This document shows, in pieces, positions 1-7,624 of a DNA stretch of 64,000 nt (within the stretch, counting starts at the first letter, position 1; the number at the start of each line of letters is the position of its first letter). Under the pieces are notes generated by a model. That model was not told the DNA's origin. It did no database searches and was given only the letters and a program-made list of their open reading frames with translations. The translations under genes and the position numbers were made by a program. The stretch is from Scatomorpha sp964535405 (GTDB lineage Bacteria > Bacillota > Clostridia > Oscillospirales > Oscillospiraceae): the NCBI GenBank assembly GCA_964535405.1, contig CAZHUG010000002.1, positions 16,119-80,118 on the forward strand, in the 5' to 3' direction.

Positions 1-1782
1 CTTCACGCCCAGCCAGAGCATGGCCGAGTATTTGCGCTTGAAGTCCTGACCGAAGTTCATCGCGCCGGACTCCCAGAGGGCATCGATCGCCTCGCCCTCG
101 TCCGAGCGGTACTCATCGGAAAAGTGCCGCAGATAGCCGTCGGCTGTGCCGAAATACAGCTCGTCCTTGTAGTTTATGAGACAGAGCGCGTCAAAGCCGG
201 TGTAGATATACCAGGCATCCGCGTCGATGCCCTGCACCAGCGCCGTGCCGTCCACGCCGATGACGTAATACTCGTGCGCGTACTTGTCGTAGAAGGTCCT
301 GGCGGTGGCGAGATCAAAAGAGCGGATACTGCTGTCCACGCGCTGGGAAATGCGCTGGGCGTTGCGCTCGTCGGGGCTGATATTGCCCGAGGAGCCGGAG
401 CGCCACTCGATGACGCTTCTGCCGTCGAGCGTGCGCGGGCGATTCTCCACAAGGCGCGCCTGACCGGGGGCGCAGCAGCCGACGTCGCGGTTCACAGGGG
501 TTACGTAAAAGCCCGCAATAACCTCGCCGTCCGCGAGTGTGACAGCGCCGTAGTTGATGGAATACGCACTGTCGAGCTTGAAGGCCAGAAGCCTGCTGTA
601 ATGCCGTATGAGCGCAGTCAGAGGCGTGTTCTCGTCGCCGACCGCGGCTTCATTCAGGTCGGGGAAATAGTCCGCGCGGGGCTCGCCGTCGTAGTCCAGG
701 CCGGAGTAGAAGCATTTATTCGAGCCGTCGCCATAGATGAACACGCGGCTGTCCTGCGAGCCGTTGTAAATCTCCGCCCAGCGCATTTTGCGCACGGATT
801 CGCCGCTGTCCGTGGGATAAGTCCAGCCGACCTCGATGCTGTTTGTGCCCTCCGCGGGCGCAGTTGTGAAGGTCAGGCTGCCTTTTTCGATATTAGCCGT
901 CCAGCCGCTCATCGCAGCGCCGGTGCCTGTATTTTTGACGTAGTCGACCGAGGCAATCTCCTGCTCCGGCAGGGTGAACACCCGCGCCGAGCCGTCCGGC
1001 GAAAAGCGGCAGCGCCGCGCGCCCGTGAGCTTGTTTATCCCCTCGAGCGTCGTGCCGCCGCCTGCGGGAACAACGGAGACCGACACCAGCGGGCGGTAGC
1101 CCTCGACCTTATCTAAGGTTTCGCCGTCCCAGACGAGGTACTGTGAGCCGTTTAAAACATACAGGCGCTCGGCAAAGCCGAACATGCAGACCTCCGTGGA
1201 GGTATCGAGCGCGCCGCAGTCTTTCTTGCTCCAGATGCCGTCAGCGTCGCGCTCCAGCTCCCACAAAAAGCCGTTGCAGGCCGCGCAGAGCACCTCGCGC
1301 CCGCCCACAAAGCCGCTCCAGATGCCGCGCACGGCGCGGTCGCCGCTGTTATTCTGCGCCGTCACCGCCGCGAAGGACCAGTGATAATTCGTCTGGGTCT
1401 GGCTTGATGCCTCGCAGGCGGTTTGGCAGCCCTGACAGGCGTACATGCAGGAGGTCTGACAGCCCTGACAGCTTTGGCAGGAAACCCCCTCGCAGTTTTG
1501 GCAGCTCGATTGGCAAGCCGTCTGGCAGCTCTGGCAGGACGCGCCCTCGCAGCTTTGACAGGCGGTTTCGCAGGCTGTTTGGCAAGCCGACTGGCAGGCG
1601 GTTTGACAGCTCGCCTCGCAGGTCGTGAGACAGGAATACTGCGAGTTTGTCTGGCAGTTTTCGCAGAGCCCGCCGCAGGACTGCTTCGCTTCGCAGGCCG
1701 CCGAGCCGTCACAGCCGGAGGCCATCACCGAGATCGAGGCCGGCGCGGCGGAGCTCAGATATTCCGGTATTTGAATGCTCAA
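1..1782 (-). CDS. Cysteine-rich phage structural (tail/neck) protein, 3' end outside window
   Basis: The frame is open from a TTG start to the window edge, so the C-terminus is missing. The start is chosen because TTG overlaps the stop of the upstream radical SAM gene (TTGA) and follows a GGGAGG site. Residues about 24-123 hold 25 cysteines in CQTAC/CQSC/CEGxSC spacing. From about residue 135 the protein changes to ordinary phage sequence, with stretches such as LYVLNGSQYLVWDG, EGYRPLVSVVPAGGGTT and FIYGDGSNKCFYSGLDYDG. From memory these are typical of a long minor structural protein of Clostridia podovirus-like prophages. The usual N-terminus of that family (WLGVNEAPEG...MRNFSV) is missing here and sits instead in the frame at 2948-3385. 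I infer a virion protein whose Cys block is a substrate of the adjacent rSAM enzyme; this is untested. Confidence 0.75.
   Translation of the reverse strand, partial: MSIQIPEYLSSAAPASISVMASGCDGSAACEAKQSCGGLCENCQTNSQYSCLTTCEASCQTACQSACQTACETACQSCEGASCQSCQTACQSSCQNCEGVSCQSCQGCQTSCMYACQGCQTACEASSQTQTNYHWSFAAVTAQNNSGDRAVRGIWSGFVGGREVLCAACNGFLWELERDADGIWSKKDCGALDTSTEVCMFGFAERLYVLNGSQYLVWDGETLDKVEGYRPLVSVSVVPAGGGTTLEGINKLTGARRCRFSPDGSARVFTLPEQEIASVDYVKNTGTGAAMSGWTANIEKGSLTFTTAPAEGTNSIEVGWTYPTDSGESVRKMRWAEIYNGSQDSRVFIYGDGSNKCFYSGLDYDGEPRADYFPDLNEAAVGDENTPLTALIRHYSRLLAFKLDSAYSINYGAVTLADGEVIAGFYVTPVNRDVGCCAPGQARLVENRPRTLDGRSVIEWRSGSSGNISPDERNAQRISQRVDSSIRSFDLATARTFYDKYAHEYYVIGVDGTALVQGIDADAWYIYTGFDALCLINYKDELYFGTADGYLRHFSDEYRSDEGEAIDALWESGAMNFGQDFKRKYSAMLWLGVK
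1414..1713 (-). repeat. Cys-rich low-complexity coding repeat (25 Cys in ~100 aa)
   Basis: In the frame starting at 1782, cysteines fall at residues 24, 30, 36, 40, 43, 51, 55, 59, 63, 67, 71, 75, 78, 83, 86, 90, 94, 97, 102, 105, 108, 112, 116, 119 and 123. Most are followed by Q or E, and spacing is mainly C-x3-C mixed with C-x2-C. Two related sub-blocks (CEGASCQSCQ and CEGVSCQSCQ) suggest internal duplication. The block has no hydrophobic core and ends abruptly where the phage fold starts. Confidence 0.85.
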
Positions 1783-2948
1783 GCCTTCCCCTCCCATCTT
1801 CGTTTGAACGCTTCGTTTTTCTCGCGGCCGAGCGTCTGCATGACCCGGACCGCCTCGTCGAGCACCAGCCGCCGCCACCAGCAAAAGACCTCCGGCAGCT
1901 GCTGCAATTTTCCCGTCGCGATGTAATTATTCGCCACACAGCCGCCGTCGCAGACGCGATTATAGCCGCAGTTGTCGCAGTTGTCGCCTCGCGCCCGCTC
2001 GGCTGAAAACGCCCGCATGAGCGCGCGGCGGCGCTCGTCCGAGACGCCCGAATCCAGACTGCCGATGTAGAAAATACTCTCGCCGCCCTCGTTTGAGGTC
2101 ATCTCCTGACAGCCGTAAATGTTGCCGTTCGGGTGAATCGAGGCAAAGCGCGAGGCACCCAGCCCGCATTTGCCCGCGGCCTTGCACTTGGGCAGGGCGC
2201 GATCCTCAAGGGCTTCCTCGGCGCTGTTTATGGCGCGGATATCGCGCAGGGCATCCTCGAAGGTCGAAAAGCTCAGCGGGGACTCGTTTTGCCGACATTT
2301 ATAGACATAATAGTCGCTGTATCGCCGCATTTCGCGCGAGAGCTTGCCGCGGGCGGCGTCAGACCAGTGCTCGAACACGTTCGGGACGACGAAAAAGTTT
2401 TTGTAGCCCTCGGACTCGCCCCACATTATATTCTCGAACAGCCGTCCGCAGGTTTGGGGGATCGCAGTCATGCGCAGGCACATGCCGGGGTATTGCGCAA
2501 GGATGCGCGGGATCATCGGCGCGAGGGTGTTAAACGACCCGCGACCGTCGTGAAAGGGACGGTTGTAGTCCTGCGTAGCCTCGGCCCCGTCGATGGAAAA
2601 GAGGAGCCCGATGTTGTGCTTTTTCATAAATTCGAGCCGCTCGTCGTCCAGGAGCGTGCAGTTTGAGGTCATAGAGAGCATGAAGGGAACTTTAACTTCC
2701 TCCCGCAGCCACAGAGTCAGCGGCTTAATGACACTGTCCCACAGGAGCAGCGGCTCGCCGCCGAAGAAGTTAATTTCCGGCGTGTGTCCGCTCAAAGCGG
2801 CGTTTTCCATGAGAAACTCCGCCGCGCGCTTAGCGGTCTCGAGCGTCATGCGGCTCGGCGACTGCTGGACAAAACAATAGCGGCAGGCGAGGTTGCAGGC
2901 GTGGGTCAAAACCAGCATTGCGGAGCTGATTTTTGGAAGTTCGCTCAT
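1779..2948 (-). CDS. Radical SAM/SPASM peptide-modifying enzyme encoded within prophage structural operon
   Basis: This 389 aa protein has the radical SAM cluster motif C18-x3-C22-x2-C25 and GGEP at residues 63-66. Its C-terminal SPASM domain has C261 and C280, then C324-x2-C327-x5-C333-x3-C337 and C356, matching the SPASM signature for two auxiliary [4Fe-4S] clusters. Known members of this class install thioether or other crosslinks on peptides, or activate sulfatases. The ATG overlaps the stop of the upstream phage gene by one base (TGATG), and the stop overlaps the TTG of the Cys-rich protein gene, so all three are probably translated together. No leader-binding RRE domain is evident. I infer the Cys-rich neighbour is the substrate. 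An anaerobic sulfatase activator is less likely because no sulfatase is nearby. Confidence 0.9.
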   Translation of the reverse strand: MSELPKISSAMLVLTHACNLACRYCFVQQSPSRMTLETAKRAAEFLMENAALSGHTPEINFFGGEPLLLWDSVIKPLTLWLREEVKVPFMLSMTSNCTLLDDERLEFMKKHNIGLLFSIDGAEATQDYNRPFHDGRGSFNTLAPMIPRILAQYPGMCLRMTAIPQTCGRLFENIMWGESEGYKNFFVVPNVFEHWSDAARGKLSREMRRYSDYYVYKCRQNESPLSFSTFEDALRDIRAINSAEEALEDRALPKCKAAGKCGLGASRFASIHPNGNIYGCQEMTSNEGGESIFYIGSLDSGVSDERRRALMRAFSAERARGDNCDNCGYNRVCDGGCVANNYIATGKLQQLPEVFCWWRRLVLDEAVRVMQTLGREKNEAFKRRWEGKA

Positions 2949-3385
2949 CAGATCACCTCCTGGGTCTGCGATACGCCGCAGAACTTGTGCACATTTGCCT
3001 GCGCGTCCATGTAATAATATCCGACATGCGCCGCGCAGTTCAAAGCCGTGACGCTCCGAGCCTCGCCTGTGAGGGAAACTTTGCCCACGCTGTCAATTGA
3101 AATGCCCGGATACATCGTGAAACTCGCGGTGGACGCGCCGGATTCCGTGAGCAGGATCCGGGGATTGTCCTCGTCGGTCACGGCGACATACTCGCGCAGG
3201 AGCCCCGCCACATTGCGGCTGCCCGCGCGCTTTTTGAGTGCGCCGCCCGCGGTGACGGAGAAGTTTCGCATCAGCGCGGCCTCCCCCATCTTCAGGGTCG
3301 CCTCGCCCTCCGGCGCTTCGTTCACGCCGAGCCAGCGGGTGATTCTATAGATGCTCTCACTGACTGCTGTGCTGACTTTTGCCAC
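2948..3385 (-). CDS. N-terminal segment of phage minor structural protein (split gene)
   Basis: The frame encodes 145 aa. Of three possible GTG codons (3394, 3391, 3385), the one at 3385 is chosen because it lies 8 nt after GGGAGG. The stretch from about residue 15 (YRITRWLGVNEAPEG...MRNFSVTAGGALKKRAGS) resembles the N-terminus of a long minor structural protein common in Clostridia phages. The sequence then stops after a short region ending HKFCGVSQTQEVI, where a normal member would continue. The continuation (from RGIWSGFVGG) is found in the frame at 1-1782, on the other side of the radical SAM gene. It may be a genuine short protein that assembles with the downstream half, or the 5' part of a gene split by insertion. 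It overlaps the neck protein stop at its 5' end. Confidence 0.65.
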   Translation of the reverse strand: MAKVSTAVSESIYRITRWLGVNEAPEGEATLKMGEAALMRNFSVTAGGALKKRAGSRNVAGLLREYVAVTDEDNPRILLTESGASTASFTMYPGISIDSVGKVSLTGEARSVTALNCAAHVGYYYMDAQANVHKFCGVSQTQEVI

Positions 3386-3387
3386 GC

Positions 3388-3798
3388 TCACCACCTCCCA
3401 AACTGCTTGTATTCGAGCCCGCCGTAATAGTTTTCGATCGAGTCCACACTCGCGCCGGTTCTGAGGGAGTAGATACCCAGCAGCTGCTCGTAGCGCTGCT
3501 GATAGAAGCTTGCCGCCGTGGGGTTTTCGTCCACCAGCAGGTTCGCGGCCAGGCCATATGGCATCGCGCCGAGGGCAAAGCCCGCGCTCGCCTCGGGCAC
3601 GAGCTCGTCCATCGAGCCGAGGGGCAGCCAGCTCTCACGGTCGCCGACGAGGAGCTTGAGCTCGGAGACCATGATGTTCACGATGGCGGGCGTGCGCCCT
3701 TCATACTCCTTTGTGTCGCCGGATTGCGCCGAGCCGTCGGGCGACAGCTCGTCCATCAGCGCCATGGCGGCGGCAAATATATCGCTGACAAATACCAC
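3388..3798 (-). CDS. Phage neck / head-completion-type protein
   Basis: This is a 136 aa mainly helical protein. The C-terminal half (PYGLAANLLVDENPTAASFYQQRYEQLLG) resembles a small conserved protein usually found downstream of the capsid gene in Clostridia podovirus-like prophages, thought to act at the head-tail junction. The position between capsid and minor structural protein fits that role. The start follows a GGAGGAAT site. Function is inferred from position and remembered family resemblance, not from a catalytic motif. Confidence 0.6.
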   Translation of the reverse strand: MVFVSDIFAAAMALMDELSPDGSAQSGDTKEYEGRTPAIVNIMVSELKLLVGDRESWLPLGSMDELVPEASAGFALGAMPYGLAANLLVDENPTAASFYQQRYEQLLGIYSLRTGASVDSIENYYGGLEYKQFGRW

Positions 3799-3834
3799 AG
3801 AAATTCCTCCTTTTACTATCTGTTATTATTCTTA

Positions 3835-3863
3835 TTTACAAGTGCATCTTTTCCTGCTACAAT
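3835..3863 (+). promoter_or_regulatory. Sigma-70-type promoter for the acetyltransferase remnant
   Basis: TTTACA and TACAAT are separated by exactly 17 bp and read against the phage operon. Transcription would start near 3870 and lead into the acetyltransferase-like frame at 3911. It lies in an otherwise gene-free gap between the neck protein and the capsid. Confidence 0.6.
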
Positions 3864-3910
3864 GGGCTCCGACAAGGTCCGGGCATACCTGCATGTTGCA
3901 GGAAAAACTG

Positions 3911-4306
3911 ATGCTTCTTACATATGACAGTCTCACGATCCGCGATGCCGTCGCCTCTGACGCCGAGCTTTTGTGCAAATGGTGGAACGACGGCGCGGTC
4001 ATGGCTCACGCGGGCCTTCCCCACGGCACAGCCGAGATCGGCATTAAAATTTGCGAGCCCGACTGTCAGGAAAAAGGTCACGGCAGTCTTTTTATAAAGC
4101 TCTTCGCGCAGGGCCTGTTCGACATGGGCTATGAGCGGATCATTCTTGGCACCAACCTTCAAAACACTCGCGTCTTGGGGGCAGGTCACACCCTGCCCCT
4201 TCTTTTTTCTTCCGGGGACAGGTCACAGCCTGTCCCCTTTTCTATTTGCGCTTGGAACAGGCTTTTGCCTGTTCCTTTTTTCTTTATGCGCAGGTCTTGG
4301 ACGTGA
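3911..4306 (+). pseudogene. GNAT acetyltransferase remnant (internal deletion, lost C-terminus)
   Basis: The frame from ATG 3911 starts like a GNAT N-acetyltransferase (LTIRDA...LLCKWWNDGAVMAHAGLPHG). It jumps directly to the acetyl-CoA-binding half (GTAEIGIKIC...KGHGSLFIKLF...YERIILGTNLQNTRV), omitting about 40 residues that family members usually carry between these parts. After NTR the usual A-x-x-x-Y-E-K-x-G-F ending is replaced by unrelated sequence read through three hairpins to 4306, overlapping the capsid gene. The deletion is in frame. A good promoter and an AGGAA site precede it. It is best read as a decayed accessory (moron-like) gene in the prophage; a functional mini-protein is unlikely. 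Confidence 0.7.
4178..4275 (+). terminator. Three consecutive terminator-like hairpins
   Basis: There are three perfect stems in a row: GGGGCAGG/CCTGCCCC at 4178-4199, GGGGACAGG/CCTGTCCCC at 4214-4237, and GGAACAGGC/GCCTGTTCC at 4254-4275. Each is followed by a T-rich run on the plus strand. They close the acetyltransferase unit and face the capsid gene end on the other strand. The arms are related variants (GG-rich then CAGG), suggesting duplication of one hairpin. Confidence 0.65.
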
Positions 4307-5336
4307 GGCCGGAGGGCAGCTTTGCGCCCGTATAGGCATAGGCCTTGAGCGTCTGCCCAGCCGTAAGGTTTACGGTTCCGCCGGAGGCGATGAGGGTCTT
4401 AGTGTCGCTGTAGCGCGGGTCTGTGCCGTCGGTGCTGTAGTAGATTGTCGCGCCCGCCGCGGTCACGGTTGCGACCGTGCCGGAGACGGAGACCGTCGGC
4501 GCGGCCTGCACAGCCGCAGTCGCGGCATAGACATACACGCCGTCGCATTTTTCGCCCAGGACGTCAGCCCAGTAGCGCACGCGACCCTCGATGACGTTGC
4601 CGTCGATGCCCATGGGGTCTTTTTGTATCTTATATTTCGACAATTTCTGCACAAAGGGGCAGGCGTCCTTGTGCTGGAGGATGAAGAACACATTCTCGGG
4701 CATGTCGCCGTCGGGCACGACGCGAACGTCAAAGCCCGCGACTCGGGGCAGCTTGTTCTCGGTCAGTGCCGCAGTGCCGAGTCCCTCAAGGTAGCTCAGA
4801 CCCGCGAGGTTCGGCAGCAGGGCGGCGAAGCTCTCGGATATGAACATGCTGCGCCCCTTGGAGGGGACGTGGCTGTTATTCATATAGGACGCGCCCGCCT
4901 GGATGAGGCCGAGAATGCTGTCCGCGGTCGGTGCCGCGCCGCCGACGATCTTGCCGCCCGACCTGCTCCATTTGCCGAGCACGTAGCGCTCGACCTCGGG
5001 AATTACCACGTCGCGAATCTGCACATGCAGGCGCGCGGAGGCATCCTTGATGTTGTACTGATCCTGCGCGTTGCCCTCGTCAATCGAGCCTGTAAACGAG
5101 CGGTCACGCTCAATTTTGAAGGTCTGCACGCGGTCGCCGATCTCCTTTATCGTGCCGTAGCGCGACAGGCCCGACTTGCTGTAGTCGTTCATGTCCATCT
5201 TGTCGATGGCGTAGACCGAGACCTCGTTCACGCCGGTGAACTCGACGCGCTTGTTGGTCGCGCCCTTTAAAAGACTCTCGCGGGCGAAGGAATCGTCCAC
5301 GTATTTTGAAAATTTGCTTGCAAGATTGATAGCCAT
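4284..5336 (-). CDS. Phage major capsid protein with C-terminal Ig-like/CHB_HEX-type domain
   Basis: The protein is 350 aa. Residues 1 to about 265 resemble the major capsid proteins of Clostridia podovirus-like prophages (MAINLASKFSKYVD..., EFTGVNEVSVYAID, MNDYSKSG..RYGT, DRSFTGSID). Residues about 266-350 form a separate short beta domain with YYSTDGTDP, SGGTVNL and LKAYAY, the pattern of chitobiase/hexosaminidase C-terminal or Ig-like modules that decorate capsid surfaces. It follows the scaffold gene by 22 bp in the phage operon and uses a GGAGG site. The capsid call rests on sequence pattern and order (terminase, portal, scaffold, capsid). Confidence 0.85.
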   Translation of the reverse strand: MAINLASKFSKYVDDSFARESLLKGATNKRVEFTGVNEVSVYAIDKMDMNDYSKSGLSRYGTIKEIGDRVQTFKIERDRSFTGSIDEGNAQDQYNIKDASARLHVQIRDVVIPEVERYVLGKWSRSGGKIVGGAAPTADSILGLIQAGASYMNNSHVPSKGRSMFISESFAALLPNLAGLSYLEGLGTAALTENKLPRVAGFDVRVVPDGDMPENVFFILQHKDACPFVQKLSKYKIQKDPMGIDGNVIEGRVRYWADVLGEKCDGVYVYAATAAVQAAPTVSVSGTVATVTAAGATIYYSTDGTDPRYSDTKTLIASGGTVNLTAGQTLKAYAYTGAKLPSGLTSKTCA

Positions 5337-5358
5337 ATTTTAATTTCCTCCATTTTCT

Positions 5359-5997
5359 TTAAACACTGTTCCAGCCGGAGAGAATCGGGTCGCGCGGGCG
5401 CTCCCCGCCGTCGGAGGCGAGGCTGCCCGTACTGCGCTCCTCATTTATCCGCGACCTTTTGCGACCCGCGAGCTCCGCGCGAAGGCGCGTGAGCTCCGCC
5501 GCGTTCTCCTCGGCCTGTTTTTTCGTCTCATAACTGCCGTAGGCCGCGACCAGCGACTCGCCCGCGCGCACCTTTGCCCAGACCTCATCGGGTATGGTCG
5601 CCCGATTTCTCCTGAGCTTCTCCGCCGCCTCGGGAAACGCGCTGATGAACGCGCCAGCTTCCTCGGCGCGTTTGCGTGCGGCGGGGTCTTGGGCATCTGC
5701 TCCGCTCGCGGCCTGATCGAGCCTTGTGCGGATGCGGTCGTAGTCGAGGCCCTTTTGCGCGAGGGTGATGACCTCCTCGCGGCTGACGTTTTTGACCTCG
5801 TCGAGGTGCTTGAGCGTGAAGCTCTCGCCGTCTGCCCCCTCCCCGCCCGGCTGGTCTGCCGCGGCGTCGGGGGATGTGTCCTCGTCTGTCAGGTCGAGAC
5901 CGGCGAGCATCTCGTCGGGATCGACCTCCCAATTACTTGTATTTTCAGCGCCGGAGTCTGGTAGCCCGGGCGCGCTTGGGCTGGTTAGCTCTTCCAT
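5359..5997 (-). CDS. Phage scaffolding-type protein
   Basis: This is a 212 aa acidic, charged protein. It has an Asp/Glu-rich disordered N-terminus (to about residue 60), a conserved-looking motif FTLKHLDEVKNVSREEVITLAQKGLDYDRIR, a helical and probably coiled-coil middle rich in Ala, Glu and Arg, and a basic tail. The same motif and layout recur in scaffold proteins of Clostridia prophages, placed as here between portal and capsid. It would guide capsid assembly and leave the mature head. The start follows GGAGGAGCAG. Confidence 0.75.
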   Translation of the reverse strand: MEELTSPSAPGLPDSGAENTSNWEVDPDEMLAGLDLTDEDTSPDAAADQPGGEGADGESFTLKHLDEVKNVSREEVITLAQKGLDYDRIRTRLDQAASGADAQDPAARKRAEEAGAFISAFPEAAEKLRRNRATIPDEVWAKVRAGESLVAAYGSYETKKQAEENAAELTRLRAELAGRKRSRINEERSTGSLASDGGERPRDPILSGWNSV

Positions 5998-6007
5998 CTG
6001 CTCCTCC

Positions 6008-7624
6008 TTATATAAGCTCGGGCAGGTTCATGCCCATGTCAGCCTCCGCGGCTGCGGCGGCCTGATTTTTGGCCTTCAGGGCGTCTATGAGCCCCTGCTT
6101 GTCGGAGATATAACCCTCCGGTATGCGCTCAAGGTAGTCGATCATGTCGATATGCCCGGAGACGAGCAGGTTGTCCAGAGTCTGGGTCGCCGCGATCTCG
6201 CTCCAATACGACGACGCGCCCACGTCGAGCTTGAGGCTCATGGGGATATCGCGCAAACTGCCAAAATCGAAGCTCACGTTCATGCGCCCGCGCTCGTTCA
6301 GGCCGAGATAATCGCCAGCGAGCTCCACAATCGCGGGGGCGAGCTCGTCTGCTGCAGGCGGGCTGACCTCGACCCTGCGGATGCCGTAATAGCCGCCCAT
6401 GAAGTCGAGATATATGCGGCCCAAGTCCTCAATGCTCTGATAGAGGTTCTGCCGCGTGAGCTCATGCGGGGTCGAGGCCGCGCGCTGCAGCGCGATGATG
6501 GCGCTCGTGTTGTCGGGTCGCGCATCGCCCAGGGCGACACTCGTCGCGCCGAGGTTTGCCTGCGTCATGTTGACCGCGAGGTCAATAAACTGCGCAATCT
6601 GCGGGCTGATCGTCGCGGGGCCGAGGAGCTTTGCCGCGCCCTCCACCCCGCCGCCGTTCACGCCGATGGCAGCGCCGACCGAGTTATCCCATTTCGGCAC
6701 GCGGGTCTTGTCGTAGATGACCTTGGGATAGGCCGTGGTCATCAGCGAAATCATGCTCATGGCGAAGAGCTTGTTTATGAACACCTGATTGGGGATGAGC
6801 CCCGTGATCATCGCCTGACCGTGGTAGCTGTCCTGCACGTAGTCCCAGTTGAGCCAGGTGACGGGATAGAGCCCCAGCCCCAGATCCCAGTCCGGGCGCA
6901 GGATAAAATCGCGCGTGCACTCGCAGCCGTGGACAGTGCCGTTCTCCTTCCAGAGCCGCAGGATGACCGTCGTCTTGCCTGAGACATCCTTGTAGCTGTC
7001 GCCGCGCTGCTCGTCCGTGTCCTCGGTTATCCGCTCCCAGTCGGGACAGCCGAGCTTTTTGGCTCTCTCGCGCAGGCGGTCTGTCAGCTCGCGGCGCTTA
7101 ATTAATATGTAGGGCTGGCTCTGCACGTTGCGGTCGGACTCGTTGCCAAATCCAATGCGCGTGTTCTCGATGACCTCGGTCACCACCGCGCCCTTTGCCC
7201 CGGCGCCGCAGTCCGCCTCCGCGTCCCAATAGCTATAGGTCGCGCCGTCGCCGTCCACCGCGGCATTGCGCAGAACCTCGCGCAGGCGGCCTATGAGCTT
7301 GTTGTTTTCAAAAAGGCTCGCAAACTCGTCGTTAACAACCTCCGCCGCGCGGGATAGACCCTCAAGGCCGGAGCCCGCGAGCGCGGTGGCGTTTATGCGC
7401 AGATTGTCCGAGGATATCGACGCCACGGTGAAGAGCGTGACGCGCTTCAAGATGTTAAACACCGGCGTGGGCAGACCGTTCGAGCGCACACCCTCCCACT
7501 GCTTGCCGATGAAGAAATTCTCATTGGTTTTGACCGTCTCGTCGAGCGAAATGCTCTCGTTATAGCCGAGCATGCGCTCATACTCGCGCCAGACGCTCTC
7601 TGCCGTCGGGGTTTTAATGCTCAT
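6008..7624 (-). CDS. Phage portal protein
   Basis: The protein is 538 aa. Portal-like features include an N-terminal region with ENFFIGKQWEGV and PVFNILKRVTLF, a central region with PYILIKRRELTDR, YPVTWLNWDYVQDSYHGQAMITGLIPNQVFINKL, and a C-terminal helical part. It would form the dodecameric DNA channel at one capsid vertex. The ATG overlaps the 3' end of the small gene at 7614-7793. It sits between large terminase and scaffold, the standard place for a portal. Family assignment is from pattern recognition, strongly supported by order. Confidence 0.85.
   Translation of the reverse strand: MSIKTPTAESVWREYERMLGYNESISLDETVKTNENFFIGKQWEGVRSNGLPTPVFNILKRVTLFTVASISSDNLRINATALAGSGLEGLSRAAEVVNDEFASLFENNKLIGRLREVLRNAAVDGDGATYSYWDAEADCGAGAKGAVVTEVIENTRIGFGNESDRNVQSQPYILIKRRELTDRLRERAKKLGCPDWERITEDTDEQRGDSYKDVSGKTTVILRLWKENGTVHGCECTRDFILRPDWDLGLGLYPVTWLNWDYVQDSYHGQAMITGLIPNQVFINKLFAMSMISLMTTAYPKVIYDKTRVPKWDNSVGAAIGVNGGGVEGAAKLLGPATISPQIAQFIDLAVNMTQANLGATSVALGDARPDNTSAIIALQRAASTPHELTRQNLYQSIEDLGRIYLDFMGGYYGIRRVEVSPPAADELAPAIVELAGDYLGLNERGRMNVSFDFGSLRDIPMSLKLDVGASSYWSEIAATQTLDNLLVSGHIDMIDYLERIPEGYISDKQGLIDALKAKNQAAAAAEADMGMNLPELI

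Noticed and set aside
1414..1713. Cys-rich periodic sequence considered as a CRISPR-like or DNA-level repeat array
   Set aside because: Periodicity is at protein level (Cys every 3-5 residues) with variable codons; there are no spacers and no fixed repeat unit. I saw no CRISPR array anywhere in the window.
1143..1926. Several overlapping open frames on both strands across the Cys-rich repeat
   Set aside because: The repeat keeps many frames open. Only the minus frame starting at TTG 1782 continues into recognisable phage protein and has a coupled start.
4131..5270. Long open frame of 379 codons on the plus strand
   Set aside because: It lies wholly opposite the capsid gene, has no ribosome site and reads as low-complexity Arg/Ala/Val-rich sequence; it is a by-product of high GC codon use.
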